Source: Ectopseudomonas alcaliphila (GTDB lineage Bacteria; Pseudomonadota; Gammaproteobacteria; Pseudomonadales; Pseudomonadaceae). Taken from it: 64,000 bases of DNA. Made by a program: the position numbers and the translations under genes. The notes under the pieces are model-generated. The model saw only the letters and a program-made list of their open reading frames with translations. It ran no database searches and had not been told where the DNA came from. The stretch covers positions 1,798,001 to 1,862,000 of the forward strand of contig NZ_FNAE01000001.1 of the NCBI RefSeq assembly GCF_900101755.1, written 5' to 3'. Position 1 is the stretch's first letter, and every line of letters starts with the position of its first letter. Positions 53,184 to 62,480 of this stretch are shown here, one piece after another.

Positions 53184-53494
53184 TGCTGGCCCTCGCAGAA
53201 CAGTCGATACAGGGTCTCGATCACCGCCAGAGCAGCCGGGCTGCTGATGCGATAGAAGATCTGTTTGCCGTCGCGGCGGGTTGCCACCAGCCCTTCGCGG
53301 CGCAGCACCGCCAGTTGCTGGGACAGCGTGGGCTGCTGGATACCGAGCAGCGCCTCCAGCTCACTGACGTTGCGCTCGCCCTGCGACAACTGGCAGAGCA
53401 GCAGCAGACGATCCGGATTGGCCAATGCCTTGAGCAACTGCCCGGCAGCGTCTGCATTGGCACGCAACTGCTGGATATCGATGGATTCGGCCAT
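53180..53494 (-). CDS. Two-cysteine ArsR repressor (BigR/SqrR-like)
   Basis: 104 residues: KALANPDRLLLLCQLSQGE (first Cys), QPTLSQQLAVLRREGL (recognition helix), ISSPAALAVIETLYRLFCEG (second Cys). Cysteines in these two helices are the persulfide-sensing pair of BigR/SqrR/YgaV. It should repress the YeeE/DUF2892 operon until reactive sulfur species link its cysteines. A large AT-rich inverted repeat lies upstream of its start. Confidence 0.88.
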   Translation of the reverse strand: MAESIDIQQLRANADAAGQLLKALANPDRLLLLCQLSQGERNVSELEALLGIQQPTLSQQLAVLRREGLVATRRDGKQIFYRISSPAALAVIETLYRLFCEGQQ

Positions 53495-53506
53495 GCAACA
53501 CCTTCA

Positions 53507-53542
53507 CTAAATACAATATGTATTTTTATATATTGTATTTAG
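53507..53542. promoter_or_regulatory. Operator of the sulfur-responsive ArsR operon
   Basis: CTAAATACAATAT and ATATTGTATTTAG are perfect 13-base arms, 10 bases apart, starting 13 bases before the ArsR start. ATAC...GTAT elements within it resemble BigR-type sites. It is likely to cover the promoter. Confidence 0.75.
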
Positions 53543-53629
53543 GAAAAGTGTTAGCCCAACTGACCAGCGGTTAAGGAGGGGATTGAATAGGCCTTACAGG
53601 AGCGCGCCTATGCATGCACAGCACAAATC

Positions 53630-53682
53630 GTGGGAGGGGCTTTAGCCGCGACAAGAGCTCGCCGCTGAAGCACCTCCCACAA
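53630..53682. repeat. Diverged GGGAGGGGCTTTAGCCGCGA palindrome
   Basis: GTGGGAGGGGCTTTAGCCGCGA-type left arm with an imperfect right arm (GCCGCTGAAGCACCTCCCAC). It is the main content of the 311-bp gap 53495-53805, along with the operator, a fragment of the GGATGCAATCC type near 53700 and the gcvH terminator. Confidence 0.65.
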
Positions 53683-53764
53683 GGGGTATCGTCACCCCCC
53701 AGATTACATCCGGGCCACCACTGACGCCCTACGAGCGAATTGATTAGCGGAGCCCAGAAACGCA

Positions 53765-53786
53765 GAAACCCGCCGTAGCGGGTTTC
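53765..53786 (-). terminator. gcvH terminator
   Basis: GAAACCCGC and GCGGGTTTC perfect arms with a 4-base loop, 20 bases past the gcvH stop; the following stretch on the minus strand is only moderately T-rich. Confidence 0.7.
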
Positions 53787-53805
53787 CGGGTCGAGGCCAG
53801 ATGAA

Positions 53806-54195
53806 TCAGGCGTCAGCGTCAGCAGCGGCTTGATAGGCCGCAGCGTCCAGCAGTTTGTCCAGCTCGCTGGCGTCGCTCGGCTTGAGCTTGAAGAACCAGC
53901 TGCCGTACGGATCACCGTTGACGCTTTCCGGGCTGTCAGCCAGCGCCTCGTTGATGGCAATCACTTCGCCGCCAACCGGCGCATAGATATCGGAAGCGGC
54001 CTTGACCGACTCCACCACACCAGCTTCCTGGCCAGCGCTCAGTTGCTTGCCAACTTCCGGCAGCTCGATGAACACCACGTCGCCAAGGGCTTCCTGGGCA
54101 TGGTCGGAGATGCCCACGGTCACGCTGCCGTCAGCCTCCAGGCGCGCCCACTCGTGGCTGGCAGCGTAACGCAGATCGGCGGGGATATTGCTCAT
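53806..54195 (-). CDS. gcvH: Glycine cleavage system H protein
   Basis: 129 residues. The lipoyl attachment site is Lys64 in [19 protein letters not shown]. The lipoate arm shuttles the aminomethyl group between the P, T and L proteins. It follows gcvT after 94 bp. gcvP, next in PAO1 as I recall, is not here. Confidence 0.96.
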   Translation of the reverse strand: MSNIPADLRYAASHEWARLEADGSVTVGISDHAQEALGDVVFIELPEVGKQLSAGQEAGVVESVKAASDIYAPVGGEVIAINEALADSPESVNGDPYGSWFFKLKPSDASELDKLLDAAAYQAAADADA

Positions 54196-54289
54196 GTGTC
54201 TTTCCTCGTAAGCGATGACGGCAAGTGGGCCGTCAGGACAATTTAGCAGGCCGCGACGTGAGCGAAAGCCAGCGTCGCGACCTGATCAT

Positions 54290-55372
54290 TCAGATCAGGG
54301 CCTTGCCGTTACGCACAAAGCTCGGCCTGACCACCCGCACCGGGTACCACTTGCCACGGATTTCCACTTCGGCACGCTCGCCGGTGGCCGTCGGCACGCG
54401 AGCCAGGGCGATGGATTTGTTCAGGGTCGGCGAGAAGCTGCCACTGGTGATCTCACCGTCACCGATACCTTCGACACGCACCACCTGGTGCGCGCGCAGC
54501 ACGCCACGCTCTTCCAGCACCAGGCCCACCAGCTTGCTCGGACAGCCGGCGGCGCGCTGCGCCTCCAGCGCCGGACGTCCGATGAAGTCGCGCGCGGCCG
54601 GCTCCCAGGCGATGGTCCAGGTCATGTTGGCGGCCAGTGGGCTGACCTGCTCATCCATGTCCTGGCCGTAGAGGTTCATACCCGCCTCCAGGCGCAGGGT
54701 GTCCCGTGCGCCGAGGCCGATGGGAGAAATACCGGCGCCGACCAGATCGTTGAGGAAGGACACCACCTCGGTCACCGGCAGCACGATCTCCAGCCCGTCT
54801 TCACCGGTATAGCCGGTGCGCGCAATGAACCAGTCGCCCTCGGGCAGCCCCTGGAATGGCTTGAGCTCGTGGATCAGTGCAGCGCGGGCCTGGGTCAGCA
54901 GCTCCGCGACGCGCGCGCGAGCCTTGGGGCCCTGAATGGCGAGCATGGCCAGGTCGCGCCGCTCACGCAGTTGCACGTCGAAATCGCCAGCCTGGGCGTG
55001 CATCCAGGCCAGGTCCTTGTCACGGGTACCAGCGTTGACCACCAGGCGGTAACCGCCTTCGGTGAGGTAGACGATCAGGTCGTCGATCACCCCACCCTGC
55101 TCATTGAGCATGGCGCTGTACAGCGCCTTGCCGGGGCTCTCCAGGCGGGCCACGTCGTTGGCCAGCAGACGCTGCAGGAAGGCCTGGGCCTGGCTGCCGC
55201 TCACGTCCACCACGCACATGTGCGAGACGTCGAACACGCCGCACTCGCGGCGCACCTGATGATGCTCCTCCACTTGCGAACCGTAGTGCAGCGGCATGTC
55301 CCAGCCGCCGAAGTCCACCATCTTGGCCCCCAGCGCCAGGTGCAGGTCATAGAGGGGGGTGCGCTGTCCCAT
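54290..55372 (-). CDS. gcvT: Glycine cleavage system aminomethyltransferase (T protein)
   Basis: 360 residues: [27 protein letters not shown] (substrate Asp region), [12 protein letters not shown] and [18 protein letters not shown]. It transfers the methylene group from H protein to tetrahydrofolate. I see no glycine riboswitch in the upstream gap. Confidence 0.96.
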   Translation of the reverse strand: MGQRTPLYDLHLALGAKMVDFGGWDMPLHYGSQVEEHHQVRRECGVFDVSHMCVVDVSGSQAQAFLQRLLANDVARLESPGKALYSAMLNEQGGVIDDLIVYLTEGGYRLVVNAGTRDKDLAWMHAQAGDFDVQLRERRDLAMLAIQGPKARARVAELLTQARAALIHELKPFQGLPEGDWFIARTGYTGEDGLEIVLPVTEVVSFLNDLVGAGISPIGLGARDTLRLEAGMNLYGQDMDEQVSPLAANMTWTIAWEPAARDFIGRPALEAQRAAGCPSKLVGLVLEERGVLRAHQVVRVEGIGDGEITSGSFSPTLNKSIALARVPTATGERAEVEIRGKWYPVRVVRPSFVRNGKALI

Positions 55373-55412
55373 GGGTTATCTCCTTCCGGGCTTGGCGAAG
55401 CGATTCAGACCC

Positions 55413-55535
55413 CTAGAAGCTACCTGCGTTGCCATTGCTGCGTTGCAGCCAGACTCGAAATGCTCATGTGCAAAAGCACATTCCGCTTTCTCGCCTGTCT
55501 GCGCCTTGCACTGGCGGCCTCGGCAACGCTTCTAG
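55413..55535. repeat. 123-bp repeat-like element with CTAGAAGC ends
   Basis: The element begins CTAGAAGC...GTTGCC and ends GGCAACGCTTCTAG, so its ends are inverted repeats. Inside is a small hairpin (ATGTGC-AAAA-GCACAT). No coding. It resembles small non-autonomous elements I have seen scattered in pseudomonads. A 15-base piece of it (TTGCTGCGTTGCAGC) recurs inside the spuA remnant near 44853. It takes up most of the 314-bp gap upstream of gcvT. Confidence 0.6.
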
Positions 55536-55618
55536 ATGAATCTTGCCGGGTTACCCCGGCTCGCGAATGGCGCGCATTGTAGCCGCATGCGTCCGGGGGG
55601 TCATCCTGGCTTCAGGTC

Positions 55619-55673
55619 GTAGGGCGGGTGTAACCCGCCATGCCACGATACTGGCGGGTTGCACCCGCCCTAC
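55619..55673. repeat. GTAGGGCGGGT palindrome pair
   Basis: GTAGGGCGGGTGTAACCCGC and GCGGGTTGCACCCGCCCTAC are outward-facing arms around 11 bases. Same type as 30238-30258. It ends 14 bases before the iron permease stop. Confidence 0.8.
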
Positions 55674-55686
55674 AGCGTTGTATTGA

Positions 55687-57303
55687 TCAACCGAAACTGC
55701 GGGCCGAGCGGCGGATCAGCAGAATCACCGGCAACAGGCCGACCAGCACCAGGGTCAGAGCCGGCAGCGAGGCGCGCGCCCATTCGCCCTCGCTGGTCAT
55801 CTCAAACACCCGCACCGACAGGGTGTCCCAGCCAAACGGGCGCATCAGCAGAGTCGCCGGCATCTCCTTGAGCACGTCGACGAACACCAGCAGCGCGGCC
55901 GACAAGGTGCCCGGCAACAGCAACGGCAGATAGACCTTGAAGAACAACCCAAAGCTGCCAACGCCAAGGCTGCGCGAGGCCTCCGGCAGGGACGGACGGA
56001 TACGTGCCAGGCTGGTTTCCAGCGGCCCGAAGGCCACCGCCATGAAGCGAATCAGATAGGCCACCAGCAGCGCCGCCAGACTCCCCAGCAACAGCGGCTT
56101 GCCAGCACCGCCCAGCGCCGTGGACAGCGGAATCACCAGTTCACGATCCAGAAAGCTGAACGCCAGCATGATCGCCACCGCCAGCACCGAACCGGGCAAG
56201 GCGTAGCCGAGATTGCCCAGCGCGACGCCGAGACGCACACCACGATTCGGCGCCTGACGCCGGGCGAAGGCCAGCAACATGGCCACGCTGACCGTGATCA
56301 GCGCCGCCATGCCGCCCAGATAGAGGGTATGCAGGATCAACCCGGCGTAGCGCTCATCGAGATCGAAGCGACCGCGTTGCCAGAACCAGGCCAGCAGTTG
56401 CAGCAGCGGGATGACGAAGGCGCAGGCGAACACCAGGCCGCACCAGGCACTGGCGGCGAAGGCCTTCCAGCCATGCAGGTGGTACAGCGCCTTGCCCCGT
56501 GGCCGCTCATTGGCCGGCCGCGCGGCGCCACGCGCGCGTCGCTCGCCATAGAGCACCAGCGCCACTGCCAGCAGCAACAGACTGGCCAGCTGAGTGGCGC
56601 TGGTCAGGCTGTAGAAGCTGTACCAGGTCTTGTAGATCGCCGTGGTGAAGGTGTCGAAATTGAACACCGACACGGCGCCAAAATCGGCCAGGGTCTCCAT
56701 GATCGCCAGGGCCAGACCGGCACCAATGGCCGGTCGTGCCATCGGCAGCGCCACACGCCAGAACGCCTGCCACGGGCTCTGCCCGAGCACCCGCGCCGCC
56801 TCCATCAAACCCTTGCCCTGGGCCAGGAAAGCGCCACGCGCGAGCAGATAGACATAGGGATAGAACACCAGCACCAGAACGATGATCACCCCACCAGTCG
56901 AGCGCACCCGCGGCAGGCGCAAGCCGCTACCGAACCATTCGCGCAGCAACGTCTGCACCGGGCCGGCGAAATCCAGCAGGCCAACGAAGACGAACGCCAG
57001 CACATAGGCAGGAATGGCGAATGGCAGCATCAGCGCCCAGTCCAGCCAGCGCCGGCCCGGGAACTCGCAGAGGCTGGTGAGCCAGGCCAGGCTGACGCCC
57101 AGCAGCGTCACACCCACACCGACACCGATTACCAGCGTCAGTGTGTTGCCGATCAAGCGCGCCATCTGCGTCTGCCACAGGTGCGCCCAGATCTGCTGAT
57201 CCACCTCATGCCAGCTCAGCAGCAATACCGACAGCGGCATCAGCACCAGAGCGGCGACGGCAAGAACGATGGGATACCAGCGACGCTGGACGGGATGCGG
57301 CAC
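55687..57303 (-). CDS. Ferric iron ABC transporter permease
   Basis: 538 residues with about twelve membrane helices in two homologous halves, each with an EAA-like loop (LMEAARVLGQSPWQAFWRVALP; LPEASRSLGVGSFGLFFKVYLP). This is the fused FbpB/SfuB arrangement. It forms the channel for iron delivered by the binding protein encoded upstream. No ATPase gene is adjacent; it must lie elsewhere. Confidence 0.91.
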   Translation of the reverse strand: MPHPVQRRWYPIVLAVAALVLMPLSVLLLSWHEVDQQIWAHLWQTQMARLIGNTLTLVIGVGVGVTLLGVSLAWLTSLCEFPGRRWLDWALMLPFAIPAYVLAFVFVGLLDFAGPVQTLLREWFGSGLRLPRVRSTGGVIIVLVLVFYPYVYLLARGAFLAQGKGLMEAARVLGQSPWQAFWRVALPMARPAIGAGLALAIMETLADFGAVSVFNFDTFTTAIYKTWYSFYSLTSATQLASLLLLAVALVLYGERRARGAARPANERPRGKALYHLHGWKAFAASAWCGLVFACAFVIPLLQLLAWFWQRGRFDLDERYAGLILHTLYLGGMAALITVSVAMLLAFARRQAPNRGVRLGVALGNLGYALPGSVLAVAIMLAFSFLDRELVIPLSTALGGAGKPLLLGSLAALLVAYLIRFMAVAFGPLETSLARIRPSLPEASRSLGVGSFGLFFKVYLPLLLPGTLSAALLVFVDVLKEMPATLLMRPFGWDTLSVRVFEMTSEGEWARASLPALTLVLVGLLPVILLIRRSARSFG

Positions 57304-57329
57304 GCGGATTCCTCGACTACGGAAATGAC

Positions 57330-57353
57330 GACGCCCCGGCTAGGCGGGGCGTC
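57330..57353 (-). other. Intercistronic hairpin between iron binding protein and permease genes
   Basis: GACGCCCCG and CGGGGCGTC perfect 9-base arms, 6-base loop, no U-run. It would favour excess binding protein over permease. Confidence 0.6.
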
Positions 57354-57397
57354 GCAGTATAACGGCAGCGGCGTGGATCACCGAAGGTGCGATGAAC

Positions 57398-57505
57398 GTT
57401 CCCACGCTCCGCGTGGGAATGCAGCTCTCGACGCTCCAGCGTCACAAGCCAACAGGCGTGACGCGGAGCGTCACTGGCGACGTACCCACGCCGGAGCGTG
57501 GGCAC
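57398..57505. repeat. Nested palindromic repeat (CCCACGCTCCGCGTGGG type)
   Basis: CCCACGCTCCGCGTGGG, then GACGCTCCAGCGTC, then GTGACGCGGAGCGTCAC, then CCCACGCCGGAGCGTGGG follow in ~105 bases. The outer and inner units can pair with each other in several ways. It lies right behind the iron-binding protein gene. Confidence 0.8.
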
Positions 57506-57513
57506 GATCCCCT

Positions 57514-58515
57514 TTACTGCCAGCCAGCGCGATCCATCAGCATGGTCGCTTCAGCCTGACGCTTGCCCGCCACTTCGGTGGCAACCGAGTCAGCCTTGAA
57601 GGTGCCCCAGGCAGCCACTTCCTCGGACGGAGCGACCGCCGGGTTGGCCGGGAACTCCTGGTTGACGCCAGCGAAGATGCTCTGTGCTTCCGGGGTGGTC
57701 ATCCACTCCAGCAGCTTCTTGGCCTGCTCGGCGTGCGGCGCATGCTTGGTCACACCGGCACCGGCCAGGTTGACGTGCACGCCACGGTCGTTCTGGTTCG
57801 GCCAGAAAGGCTTGACCTTCAGATCCGGCTGCTGCTTGTGCAGACGGCCGTAGTAGTAGGTGTTGGTGATACCGACGTCGCACTGGCCGGCATCGATGGC
57901 CTGCAGCAGCGCGGTGTCATCCGGGAATACGTCGGTCGCCAGGTTGTTGATCCAACCCTTGACGATTTCCTCGGTCTTTTCGGCGCCATGGGCTTCGATC
58001 AGGGTGGCGGTCAGCGACTGGTTGTAGACCTTCTTGCTGGTACGCAGGCACAGGCGGCCTTCCCAGTTCTTGTCAGCAAGGGCTTCGTAGGTGGACAACT
58101 CTTGCGGCTTGACGCGCTCGGTGGAGTAGAAGATGGTCCGCGCGCGCAGCGACAGGCCAGTCCAGCTGTCGGTGCTGGAGCGGTACTGGGCGGGGATGTT
58201 GGCGTCGATCACGTCGGACTTGGTCGGCTGCAGCACGCCTTCCTGCTCGGCCTGCCAGAGGTTGCCGGCGTCGACGGTAATCAGCAGGTCGGCCGGGGTG
58301 TTGGCGCCTTCGGCCTTGAGACGGGCGATCAGCGGGGCTTCCTTGTCGGTGATGAACTTCACCTTGACCCCGGTTTTCTCGGTGTAGGCATCGAATACTG
58401 GCTTGATCAACTCATCGATACGGGCGGAGTAGACCACCACCTCATCGGCAGCCTGGACGGCAGTTGCCAGGGTGCTGAGAGTGAATGCAGCGAGAAGCGC
58501 GTTACGAGCCTTCAT
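57514..58515 (-). CDS. Periplasmic ferric iron-binding protein
   Basis: 333 residues with a signal peptide ([22 protein letters not shown]). FbpA/FutA-type transferrin-like protein: [31 protein letters not shown] and the iron-binding tyrosines in [10 protein letters not shown]. It captures Fe3+ for the permease encoded downstream. I found no convincing Fur box in the 111-bp gap upstream. Confidence 0.92.
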   Translation of the reverse strand: MKARNALLAAFTLSTLATAVQAADEVVVYSARIDELIKPVFDAYTEKTGVKVKFITDKEAPLIARLKAEGANTPADLLITVDAGNLWQAEQEGVLQPTKSDVIDANIPAQYRSSTDSWTGLSLRARTIFYSTERVKPQELSTYEALADKNWEGRLCLRTSKKVYNQSLTATLIEAHGAEKTEEIVKGWINNLATDVFPDDTALLQAIDAGQCDVGITNTYYYGRLHKQQPDLKVKPFWPNQNDRGVHVNLAGAGVTKHAPHAEQAKKLLEWMTTPEAQSIFAGVNQEFPANPAVAPSEEVAAWGTFKADSVATEVAGKRQAEATMLMDRAGWQ

Positions 58516-58626
58516 GGGACCAGCCTCTTGTGGGTTAGCAAAGTGGCTGAATAGTAGTGAATGTTATTTACCTTCTCAACGTAAACAGCGAGACGACACG
58601 CAGTAGTTATTACAAGTTGCGTCAGT

Positions 58627-59844
58627 TCAGGCCCGCGCCAGTTCCGGCAGGTCGCCGGCAAGCCCAAGCGCCTGACGAACGAACAACGCCTTGGCTTCGG
58701 CCTGGCCGTCCACCAGGTCGAGACCGATATTGCGCAGCAGGCGCAGCGGCAATGGGTCGGCCTGGAACAAGCGCTGGAAGCCTTCCATCGCCGCCATCAT
58801 CGCCAGGTTGTGCGGCATGCGCCGGCGCTCGAAGCGACTCAGCACGCGCTCGTCACTGAGGCTCTCACCCCGCTCGGCGGCATGCAGCAGCACCTCTGCC
58901 AGCACGGCGGCGTCGAGGAACCCCAGATTGACGCCCTGCCCCGCCAGCGGATGAATGGTGTGCGCGGCATCGCCGATCAGCGCCAGCCCCGGCTCGACAT
59001 AGCGCTTGGCATGACGCTGGCGCAGCGGGATGCACAGACGGCGGTCGGCGTGCAGCACCTTGCCCAGACGCGACTCGAAGGCCTTGCTCAGCTCGGTGCA
59101 GAATGCCGCGTCGTCCAGCGCCATCAGGCGCTCGGCCTCCACCGGCACGATGGACCAGACGATCGAGCACCAGTGCTCGCCGACAGGCCCGGCCAGCGGC
59201 AGGAAGGCCAGCGGCCCGTCGTCGGTGAAGCGCTGCCAGGCGGTGGCCTGGTGCGGTCGCTCGCAGCGCACGCTGGTGACGATGGCGTGGTGCAGATAAT
59301 CCCATTCGCGCGTGGCGCAGCCGGCCAGGCGTCTGACCGCCGAATTGGCACCGTCAGCGGCCACCAGCAGCGGCGCGCGCAACTGGCGGCCATCGGTGAG
59401 GGTCAGCAGCCAGTCATCGCCGCTGCGGCGCAACTGCTCCAGACGCGCGCCGGGCAGCAGGCCGATCTGGCTGTCGTGCAGACGTTCGAGCAGAGCATCC
59501 TGCACCACACGGTTCTCGACGATATGGCCGAGCGTCTCGGCATGCACGCTGGCGGCGGCGAAGTGGATACTGCCGGTGCCGGAGCCGTCCCATACGCGCA
59601 TCTCGCCATAGGGGCAGGCACGACGAGTGGTGATCCCCTGCCAGACACCCAGACGCTCGAGGATGCGCTGACTGGCCATCGACAATGCGCTGACGCGCGG
59701 CTCGAATGGTGCCTGCACATCGAACGGCGCCACGCTCAGCGGGCCGCCGTCGACGATCAGGATGTCCAGGCCGCTGTGTTCCAGCGCCAGGGCCAGGGTG
59801 CTGCCGACCATACCGGCGCCGACGATGATCAGATCCGCGCGCAT
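58627..59844 (-). CDS. UbiH/UbiI/COQ6-family FAD hydroxylase
   Basis: 405 residues: VGAGMVGSTLALALEHSG (FAD), LVAADGANSAVRRLAG (DG motif), ALIGDAAHTIHPLAGQGVNLGFLDA (GD motif). It hydroxylates the ring of a ubiquinone precursor, most likely at C5 like UbiI by its place next to ubiH (PA5221 in PAO1 as I recall). It lies at the same strand as ubiH and pepP, with a repeat between. Confidence 0.9.
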   Translation of the reverse strand: MRADLIIVGAGMVGSTLALALEHSGLDILIVDGGPLSVAPFDVQAPFEPRVSALSMASQRILERLGVWQGITTRRACPYGEMRVWDGSGTGSIHFAAASVHAETLGHIVENRVVQDALLERLHDSQIGLLPGARLEQLRRSGDDWLLTLTDGRQLRAPLLVAADGANSAVRRLAGCATREWDYLHHAIVTSVRCERPHQATAWQRFTDDGPLAFLPLAGPVGEHWCSIVWSIVPVEAERLMALDDAAFCTELSKAFESRLGKVLHADRRLCIPLRQRHAKRYVEPGLALIGDAAHTIHPLAGQGVNLGFLDAAVLAEVLLHAAERGESLSDERVLSRFERRRMPHNLAMMAAMEGFQRLFQADPLPLRLLRNIGLDLVDGQAEAKALFVRQALGLAGDLPELARA

Positions 59845-59861
59845 ATCACTCCTTAAACCCT

Positions 59862-59928
59862 GGGGTGCGCTGCGCGCACCATGGCTTCCGGTTGGTGCGC
59901 ACGGCCTGGGCGGCCCCGCGACACCCTA
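59862..59928. repeat. GGTGCGCAC-type repeat between ubi genes
   Basis: GGGGTGCGCTGCGCGCACC, then a 35-base unit at 59894-59928 (GGTGCGCACGGCCTGGGCGG...) that matches 33 of 35 bases of 7762-7796. It fills the gap between ubiH and the upper hydroxylase gene. Confidence 0.8.
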
Positions 59929-59937
59929 CGGAATTGG

Positions 59938-61122
59938 TCATAGATTGCGGGTTCCCATGCCCATCGCCTGACGAGCAAACCAGCGCTTGGCCGGCGGCAG
60001 CAAGTCGAGACCGAGCAAACCCAGGTTACGCCCGGCGGTCAGCAGTGGCTGCGCATTGCTGAACAGACGCGTCACCTGGTCGGAAAAACCGACGGTCATT
60101 TGTTGATCGAGCTGTTGCCGTTGCTGGTAGCGCTGCAGGGTGGCGAAATCACCCAGCGCTGCCTCGCTGCCGATCAGCACCTCGGCCAGCGCCAGGGTAT
60201 CGCGCAGCGAGAGATTGTAGCCCTGGCCGGCGATGGGGTGCAGGCTGTGAGCGGCGTTGCCCAGCACCACCAGATGCGGGCGCACCTGCTCCTGCGCCTC
60301 GACCAGGCTCAGCGGGTAGAGATGTCGCGCACCCACCTGCCGCAAGGCGCCCAGGCGATAACCGAAGGCCTGCTGCAACTCGCTGAGAAAGCTCGCCTCG
60401 CTGGCGCGCAGCAGGCGCTCGGCGTCAGCGGCGGCGCGCGTCCAGACCAGCGCACAACGGTTGTCGGTCAAGGGCAGCAGCGCCATGGGCCCATCATCGG
60501 TGAAACGCTCGAAGGCCTGCCCGCGATGCGCCTCCAAGGGGCTGACGTTGGCAATCAGCGCACTCTGCCCGTAAGGCTTGCTGCTGACACCGATACCGAG
60601 CTGCTCACGCAGGCCGGAACGCCCGCCGTCAGCAAGAATGGCCAGGTCACAATCCAGGCTGCTTTCGTCGTTCAGGCTCAGCCGATAGCCGTCGTCGAGA
60701 CGCTGCATACCGACCACCTCGGCCGGGCAGCGCCACTCGATCACATCCTGATCCAGTGCCTGCCACAGGCAATGGCCGAGCCAGGCGTTCTCCGCTACGT
60801 AACCGAGCGCCGGCACACCTTCCTCGATGGCCTGCAGGCGCGTGGCGCCGAAGCGGCCGCGGTCGGATACGTGGATCTGCTGAATCGGCTCGGCACGCTG
60901 GGCAATGCTCTGCCACAGGCCCAGGCGCTCGTAGATCAGCCGGCTGCCATAGGACAGCGCGGTAGAGCGCGCGTCATAGCTGGGCTGGTACTCGCTGCCC
61001 GGCGCGAAGGGTTCGATCAGGGCGATGCGCCAGCCACGCTGGCGTGCGGTTTCCTGCAGGGCCAGCGCCAGGCTGGCGCCGACCAATCCGCCACCGACAA
61101 TGGCCAACTGTACGCGTGACAT
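59938..61122 (-). CDS. ubiH: 2-octaprenyl-6-methoxyphenol hydroxylase
   Basis: 394 residues: IVGGGLVGASLALALQET, LAILADGGRSGLREQLG, VVLGNAAHSLHPIAGQGYNLSLRD (Asn for the usual Asp in GD). UbiH hydroxylates C1 of the ubiquinone ring. Its start lies 4 bases after the pepP stop, so it is coupled to pepP, the conserved pepP-ubiH pair of gamma-proteobacteria. Confidence 0.92.
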   Translation of the reverse strand: MSRVQLAIVGGGLVGASLALALQETARQRGWRIALIEPFAPGSEYQPSYDARSTALSYGSRLIYERLGLWQSIAQRAEPIQQIHVSDRGRFGATRLQAIEEGVPALGYVAENAWLGHCLWQALDQDVIEWRCPAEVVGMQRLDDGYRLSLNDESSLDCDLAILADGGRSGLREQLGIGVSSKPYGQSALIANVSPLEAHRGQAFERFTDDGPMALLPLTDNRCALVWTRAAADAERLLRASEASFLSELQQAFGYRLGALRQVGARHLYPLSLVEAQEQVRPHLVVLGNAAHSLHPIAGQGYNLSLRDTLALAEVLIGSEAALGDFATLQRYQQRQQLDQQMTVGFSDQVTRLFSNAQPLLTAGRNLGLLGLDLLPPAKRWFARQAMGMGTRNL

Positions 61123-61126
61123 GGGC

Positions 61127-62461
61127 TCAGGCCGCCTCGCTGCGCGCGGCCGCCATCAATGCCTCGATCTCGGCGACGGTCTTGGGCACGCCGCTGGTGA
61201 GAATCTCGCAGCCCTTCTTGGTCACCACCACGTCGTCCTCGATGCGCACGCCGATGCCGCGCCATTTCTTGGCGACCTTGTCGTTGTCGGTGGCGATATA
61301 GATACCCGGCTCGACGGTCATCGCCATGCCCGGCTCGAGCACGCGCCATTCGCCGCCGACCCTGTAGTCGCCGACGTCATGCACGTCCATGCCCAGCCAG
61401 TGGCCGGCGCGATGCATATAGAAGGGCTTGTAGGCTTCGCTGGCGATCAGCTCGTCGAGGTCACCCTCGAGCAAGCCCAGCTCCACCAGCCCGGCAGTGA
61501 TGACCCGCACCGTGGCTTCGTGGGCTTCGTTCCAGTGCCGGCCTGGAGCGATGAACTTGAATGCTTCCTCGTTGGCCTTGAGCACCAGCTCGTAGATGGC
61601 CTTCTGCTCGGGAGAAAACCTGCCGCTGACCGGGAAGGTGCGGGTGATGTCGCTGGCATAGCAGTCGATCTCGCAGCCAGCGTCGATCAATACCAGATCG
61701 CCATCCTTGAGCGCCGCGTCGTTCTCGCGGTAGTGCAGGATGCAGGCGTTGCGGCCAGCGGCGACGATGCTGCCGTAGGCCGGCATCTTCGCCCCACCCT
61801 TGCGGAACTCGTAGTCCAGCTCGGCTTCCAGGTGGTATTCGAACAGGCCGGCACGACTCGCCTGCATCGCACGGATGTGAGCGCGCGCGCTGATCTCGGC
61901 AGCCTCCTTCATCACCTTCACCTCGGCGGCCGACTTGTACAGGCGCATGTCGTGCAGCAGGTGGTTGAGGGCGACGAACTCGTTCGGCGGCGTGGCGCCC
62001 AGGCGAGCCTTGGCGCGGATGTGGTTGACCCACTCCATCAGCCGATGATCGAACTCCTGGTTGCTGCCGATGGCGTAGTAGACACGCTCGCGACCTTCGA
62101 TCAGCCCCGGGAGAATGTCGTCGATGTCGCCAATGGGGAAGGCATCGTCGGCGCCAAACCGGCTGATCGCACCGTCCTGGCCGGCACGCAGGCCATCCCA
62201 CAACTCGCGCTCGGGATCACGCTCGCGGCAGAACAGCACATATTCACCGTGCTCGCGCCCCGGGATCAGCGCCATCACCGCTTCCGGCTCGGGGAAGCCG
62301 GTGAGGTACTGGAAGTCGCTGTCCTGACGGTAGACATGCTCGACGTCACGGTTGCGGATATACACCGGCGCCGCCGGCAGGATGGCGATGCTGTTGGGTT
62401 CCATCTGCGCCATCAGCGCCTTGCGCCGACGGGCATATTCGGACTTGGGGATGCTGATCAA
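61127..62461 (-). CDS. pepP: Xaa-Pro aminopeptidase
   Basis: 444 residues. Metal ligands of the pita-bread fold: Asp pair in LIDAGCEIDCYASDITRTF, His in LGMDVHDVGDY, Glu in VEPGIYIA and RIEDDVVV. It removes the N-terminal residue from peptides with Pro second. It is in one operon with ubiH and the UPF0149 gene. Confidence 0.95.
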   Translation of the reverse strand: MISIPKSEYARRRKALMAQMEPNSIAILPAAPVYIRNRDVEHVYRQDSDFQYLTGFPEPEAVMALIPGREHGEYVLFCRERDPERELWDGLRAGQDGAISRFGADDAFPIGDIDDILPGLIEGRERVYYAIGSNQEFDHRLMEWVNHIRAKARLGATPPNEFVALNHLLHDMRLYKSAAEVKVMKEAAEISARAHIRAMQASRAGLFEYHLEAELDYEFRKGGAKMPAYGSIVAAGRNACILHYRENDAALKDGDLVLIDAGCEIDCYASDITRTFPVSGRFSPEQKAIYELVLKANEEAFKFIAPGRHWNEAHEATVRVITAGLVELGLLEGDLDELIASEAYKPFYMHRAGHWLGMDVHDVGDYRVGGEWRVLEPGMAMTVEPGIYIATDNDKVAKKWRGIGVRIEDDVVVTKKGCEILTSGVPKTVAEIEALMAAARSEAA

Positions 62462-62480
62462 GGCAGGCTCCGACGATAAA

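Noticed and set aside
55373..55686. Glycine riboswitch upstream of gcvT
   Set aside because: The gap is explained by the 123-bp element and a palindrome; no tandem aptamer pattern is visible.
58516..58626. Fur box before the ferric-binding protein gene
   Set aside because: The AT-rich stretch lacks a recognisable 19-base Fur inverted repeat.
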